Origin: Candidatus Propionivibrio dominans | Lineage (GTDB): Bacteria > Pseudomonadota > Gammaproteobacteria > Burkholderiales > Rhodocyclaceae | Length of the DNA stretch: 8,315 bases | NCBI GenBank assembly: GCA_016709335.1 | Contig: JADJNC010000056.1 | Coordinates: 1 to 8,315 of the forward strand | Direction: 5' to 3' | Part shown: piece after piece, positions 6,235-8,315 of the stretch | Layout of the letters: each line of letters starts with the position of its first letter | Numbering within the stretch: position 1 is the first letter of the stretch | Notes under the pieces: generated by a model | What the model was told of the DNA's origin: nothing | The model's database searches: none | Seen by the model: only the letters and a program-made list of their open reading frames with translations | Translations under genes and position numbers: made by a program

Positions 6235-7493
6235 GCCGCCTCCTTGGGTGATTGGCCGGGTGTCTGCATCTGCACCGACACAAGGCCGGAGTGCTTCAAG
6301 AGGGTTATGTCGCCCGCTGAGAGGGCGAGGGTTACGGACTCGGGAGTGAAGCCAGCGACAACGAGAGCTTGTGCCGCCTCAGCTAGAACCAACATCGCGT
6401 CGGCGCGTTCTTTGTCGCCCTGCTGAAGGGCTGCGACCTGCGAGATGTCGTACCAAAGCCGCGCGCCCGGGGGGACCACAACGAGCTTTGAGAGCGCGGT
6501 GGCTGCGCCGCGCCAGTGCGGCCTCATCGTGATGTCACCGAAGCGCCGCATGGCCTGCTCGTAGTTCGAGTAGGTGGCAGCGGCCATGCCCTCTTTCAGG
6601 CCAGCCACGATGCCAGGCACACCGCCAGCAACAGCGATGCGGTTCTCACCAGCCGCTTGCACGGCACTGAATTGCATCTGCTCGAACGTGTTGCCAAGAA
6701 CACTCGTGTCGGCACCCTCGTCCAAGACCAAGGTGCGGAAGGCGTTATTTACGCCGCCATGCCGAGCCTCGATCTGATCCTTCAGGCGTTCCAGCTTGTC
6801 GCGGCCAATCTGCTTGTCGTACTTGATGAGCAGGTTGGGGGTTGCAGCGTTGGTCAGATAGGCCCGTTTGTAGTCGGTCATCTGAAGGTCGGCGTCAATC
6901 TCACGCAGGACCGGGGTCAGCCACGACATGCCTCGGAAGTTCGCTATCGGGTCGGGGATGGGCGACCAGTGCGCGACTTCATCGACGGGGTAGAACGCGG
7001 CAGAGCGGTGCTCGCTGGCGGGCGGGTCGTAGACGTAGCCCACGACTTGCCTGACCTCGGTATCGCTGATCGGATCGATGACAATCTCAGAGACGATCGT
7101 CACCCAATCGGGGCGCAAGCGTTCAAGGTTCACGCCCGCGTCACGGATGTAGGCGTTTCCGGCGAGGGAAACGTCTTGCTCCATGCGAGCCAGCAGCTCA
7201 GCCGTCGAGCCACCTGGCCACGGGACTTCGAGCTTTGCAAGTGCAGGAGTCCCAAACAGCGACTTGTCAGAGAGGCGCTGGAACTTCAGTTCGGCTTCAG
7301 AGAACAAGCCCAGCCGAGCCAGCACCACCCCGAAGACAACGCCCGAGTTCTGGTACGCAGCAACCGAGTTCATGAATGACGGAAGGATCTTCTCGTTGTC
7401 GGGGGACCCGAAGGCAGTCATCAGAACCGAAGCGCCAGACGCCTTCTGCTCGCTGTAGGTACTGCGACCCAAGATCGCATCCAAGAGCCTCAT
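6231..7493 (-). CDS. Portal protein, HK97-like family
   Basis: The portal forms the ring at one capsid vertex through which DNA enters and leaves, and to which terminase and later the neck proteins bind. The product has 420 residues, usual for the HK97-type family (Phage_portal, PF04860). Supporting segments are the N-terminal MRLLDAILGR, the region LAGNAYIRDAG (110-120), WLTPVLREIDADLQMTDYKR (191-210), AATPNLLIKYDKQ (216-228) and the late segment EGMAAATYSNYEQAMRRFGD (301-320), where family members keep a similar Y-x-x-x-x-Q pattern. I chose ATG 7493 over the in-frame GTG 7568: the upstream 25 residues are Arg- and Trp-rich, overlap the small membrane gene, and look unlike portal N-termini. 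There is no good Shine-Dalgarno at 7493, which suggests coupling through the ATGA overlap. The stop overlaps the protease start, also as ATGA. Confidence 0.93.
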   Translation of the reverse strand: MRLLDAILGRSTYSEQKASGASVLMTAFGSPDNEKILPSFMNSVAAYQNSGVVFGVVLARLGLFSEAELKFQRLSDKSLFGTPALAKLEVPWPGGSTAELLARMEQDVSLAGNAYIRDAGVNLERLRPDWVTIVSEIVIDPISDTEVRQVVGYVYDPPASEHRSAAFYPVDEVAHWSPIPDPIANFRGMSWLTPVLREIDADLQMTDYKRAYLTNAATPNLLIKYDKQIGRDKLERLKDQIEARHGGVNNAFRTLVLDEGADTSVLGNTFEQMQFSAVQAAGENRIAVAGGVPGIVAGLKEGMAAATYSNYEQAMRRFGDITMRPHWRGAATALSKLVVVPPGARLWYDISQVAALQQGDKERADAMLVLAEAAQALVVAGFTPESVTLALSAGDITLLKHSGLVSVQMQTPGQSPKEAA

Positions 7494-7624
7494 GCGCGCC
7501 GCGCCAATGCGACCGCGACGAGTTGCCCACCAGCTGCGACGAGCGCCAATGCGGGCAACAGCATCCACAGGCCGGTCAGCAAGAGAGCCTCACCCAACAC
7601 AAGGAGGACTGAAAGCTTGACCAC
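7490..7624 (-). CDS. Small hydrophobic membrane protein between terminase and portal
   Basis: A 44-codon frame starts with GTG and is preceded by GGAGG four bases upstream (7633-7629). It begins VVKLSVLLVLGEALLLTGLW and ends ALARRA. Nearly all residues are hydrophobic; the charged ones are Lys3, Glu12 and Arg42-Arg43. This fits one long or two short membrane helices with a basic end. The stop overlaps the portal start as ATGA, so the two are probably translationally coupled. Small membrane proteins at this place occur in actinobacterial phages, but I know of no established function. It is too short to support a holin call and is far from any lysis gene in view. The good ribosome site, the exact fit between the two neighbours and the coherent hydrophobic composition support a real gene. 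Confidence 0.72.
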   Translation of the reverse strand: MVKLSVLLVLGEALLLTGLWMLLPALALVAAGGQLVAVALARRA

Positions 7625-7628
7625 AGGG

Positions 7629-7633
7629 CCTCC
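7629..7633 (-). promoter_or_regulatory. Shine-Dalgarno of the small membrane gene
   Basis: GGAGG lies directly after the terminase stop codon and four bases before the GTG at 7624. It decides in favour of a separate small gene here and against extending the portal frame upstream to GTG 7568, which has no such site. Confidence 0.65.
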
Positions 7634-8315
7634 CTAAAGAAAGTAAGCGGACGGCTCAACACGAGCCTCCAAAGCGGCATGCAGAGCGAGAGTTATGGAT
7701 TCGAGCGGGGCCACGTCGGCCTCGGACACCTTGCGCCCAAACACGCGACGACCGTCGCCCACCGAGCGCCATCGCGCCCCAATCACTGAGGCGTTCAGGT
7801 CGGCGTCACCTGGGTGAGCGAGGCGCTTGCTGGCCACACGGTCAAAGATTTCTGAGCACGCCTCGACATACTCGGGCAGTCGGTAGCGCACCACGCGCCC
7901 ACCGAGTGACTCCACGGCGTCAGCTAGCGACTCACCAGACGGTCCGCCGATGTCGACAGCCACCGCAATGTCTAGCGATCGACTGAGATCGGCCACGAAA
8001 GGAGCGACCCAATCAACACCGTTGCGGCGCTCGACCAAAGACACCAAAGGCAGCTCGTCATCGAGGAAGCCACAGCCGCCAACCGACGCGCTATCGCGGT
8101 CCTTTGAGATCGCGGCACCAAGCGTCCGAAGGTCTGGCATCTCACGAAGGATGCGTTCGCAGGCTGCCCAGTTACCCAAGGCAGTCTCTTCGCCCTCGCG
8201 AGGCTTAGGTTTCCACTGGTTCAGGAATGCACGAGAGAAGTCCGAGAGTTTGTTCTCCCGAACCGCCTTGTCGAACTCGGCGCGAATAACCTCGATGCGG
8301 ATCGTGTGCGCCCGT
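7634..8315 (-). CDS. Terminase large subunit, C-terminal nuclease part (5' end outside window)
   Basis: The large terminase is the packaging motor: an N-terminal ATPase pumps DNA into the prohead and a C-terminal RNase H-fold nuclease cuts the concatemer. Only the last 226 residues are here; the frame is open to the window edge, so the ATPase part with its Walker motifs lies outside. Candidate metal-binding acids by family pattern are Asp72/Asp74 in KDRDSASVGG, Asp121 in VAVDIGGPSG, and Asp200 in the late motif EADVAPLESITLAL (fragment numbering). The segment HPGDADLNASVIGARWR (167-183) followed by VFGRK is a strong family match by eye. A TTG at 8179 could be read as a start but the frame continues well upstream with conserved-looking protein, so it is internal. 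It ends in TAG; the next gene's Shine-Dalgarno follows at once. Family recognised from sequence pattern, not from a search. Confidence 0.85.
   Translation of the reverse strand, partial: RAHTIRIEVIRAEFDKAVRENKLSDFSRAFLNQWKPKPREGEETALGNWAACERILREMPDLRTLGAAISKDRDSASVGGCGFLDDELPLVSLVERRNGVDWVAPFVADLSRSLDIAVAVDIGGPSGESLADAVESLGGRVVRYRLPEYVEACSEIFDRVASKRLAHPGDADLNASVIGARWRSVGDGRRVFGRKVSEADVAPLESITLALHAALEARVEPSAYFL

Noticed and set aside
5536..6426. Plus-strand open frame of 296 codons
   Set aside because: It is antisense to the protease and portal, whose motifs are clear. No ribosome site or recognisable protein.
6516..7379. Plus-strand open frame of 287 codons
   Set aside because: It lies wholly inside the portal gene on the other strand, and its His/Arg/Val-rich product looks like a codon-bias shadow.
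7494..7568. Upstream extension of the portal to GTG 7568
   Set aside because: The added residues are Arg/Trp-rich, overlap the small membrane gene, and have no Shine-Dalgarno; ATG 7493 fits the ATGA coupling.
1..8315. CRISPR array, tRNA, insertion sequence, attachment site, defence or anti-defence genes
   Set aside because: No spaced direct repeats, cloverleaf, transposase or terminal inverted repeats were seen, and nearly all bases are taken by the assembly genes.

Overview
The window is the head-to-tail assembly module of a tailed double-stranded DNA phage or prophage of the HK97 type with a long tail, most likely a siphovirus. All genes are on the minus strand, so transcription runs from base 8315 down to base 1. 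DNA is GC-rich, GTG starts are frequent and genes are packed with 1-4 base overlaps or gaps of a few bases. The protein families (short gp6-like adaptor, gp10-like protein, phage tube protein) resemble those of phages of Actinobacteria (Mycobacterium, Gordonia, Rhodococcus, Arthrobacter and relatives). The host is an inference. No host genes, integrase, tRNA or attachment site is present, so phage and prophage cannot be told apart here.

Layout in order of transcription: C-terminal nuclease part of the large terminase (8315-7634, start outside the window); a 44-residue membrane protein (7624-7490); portal (7493-6231); prohead protease (6234-5470); major capsid protein with a long N-terminal scaffold-like region (5470-4073); a perfect 12-bp hairpin (4059-4031); a 62-residue protein of unknown role (3998-3810); head-tail adaptor (3806-3330); probable tail terminator (3333-2869); a 93-residue protein with an acidic Pro-Glu tail (2859-2578); major tail tube protein (2574-1579); HK97 gp10-like protein (1582-1124); tail assembly chaperone in two forms made by a -1 frameshift at CCCAAAA (1121-702 and 1121-580); and the N-terminal 185 residues of the tape measure protein (556 to the window edge).

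How they work together: the terminase cuts and pumps DNA through the portal ring. The protease matures a capsid built from the major capsid protein. Adaptor and connector proteins close the head and join it to the tail. The tube protein polymerises around the tape measure, which is kept soluble by the two chaperone forms, and the terminator caps the tube. The hairpin after the capsid gene could lower expression of the genes behind it.

This is a conventional virion assembly operon and I see no new defence or mobile system. The points most worth checking are the recoding site, the short membrane gene hidden between terminase and portal, the post-capsid hairpin, and the position of the gp10-like gene after the tube gene with no recognisable stopper.
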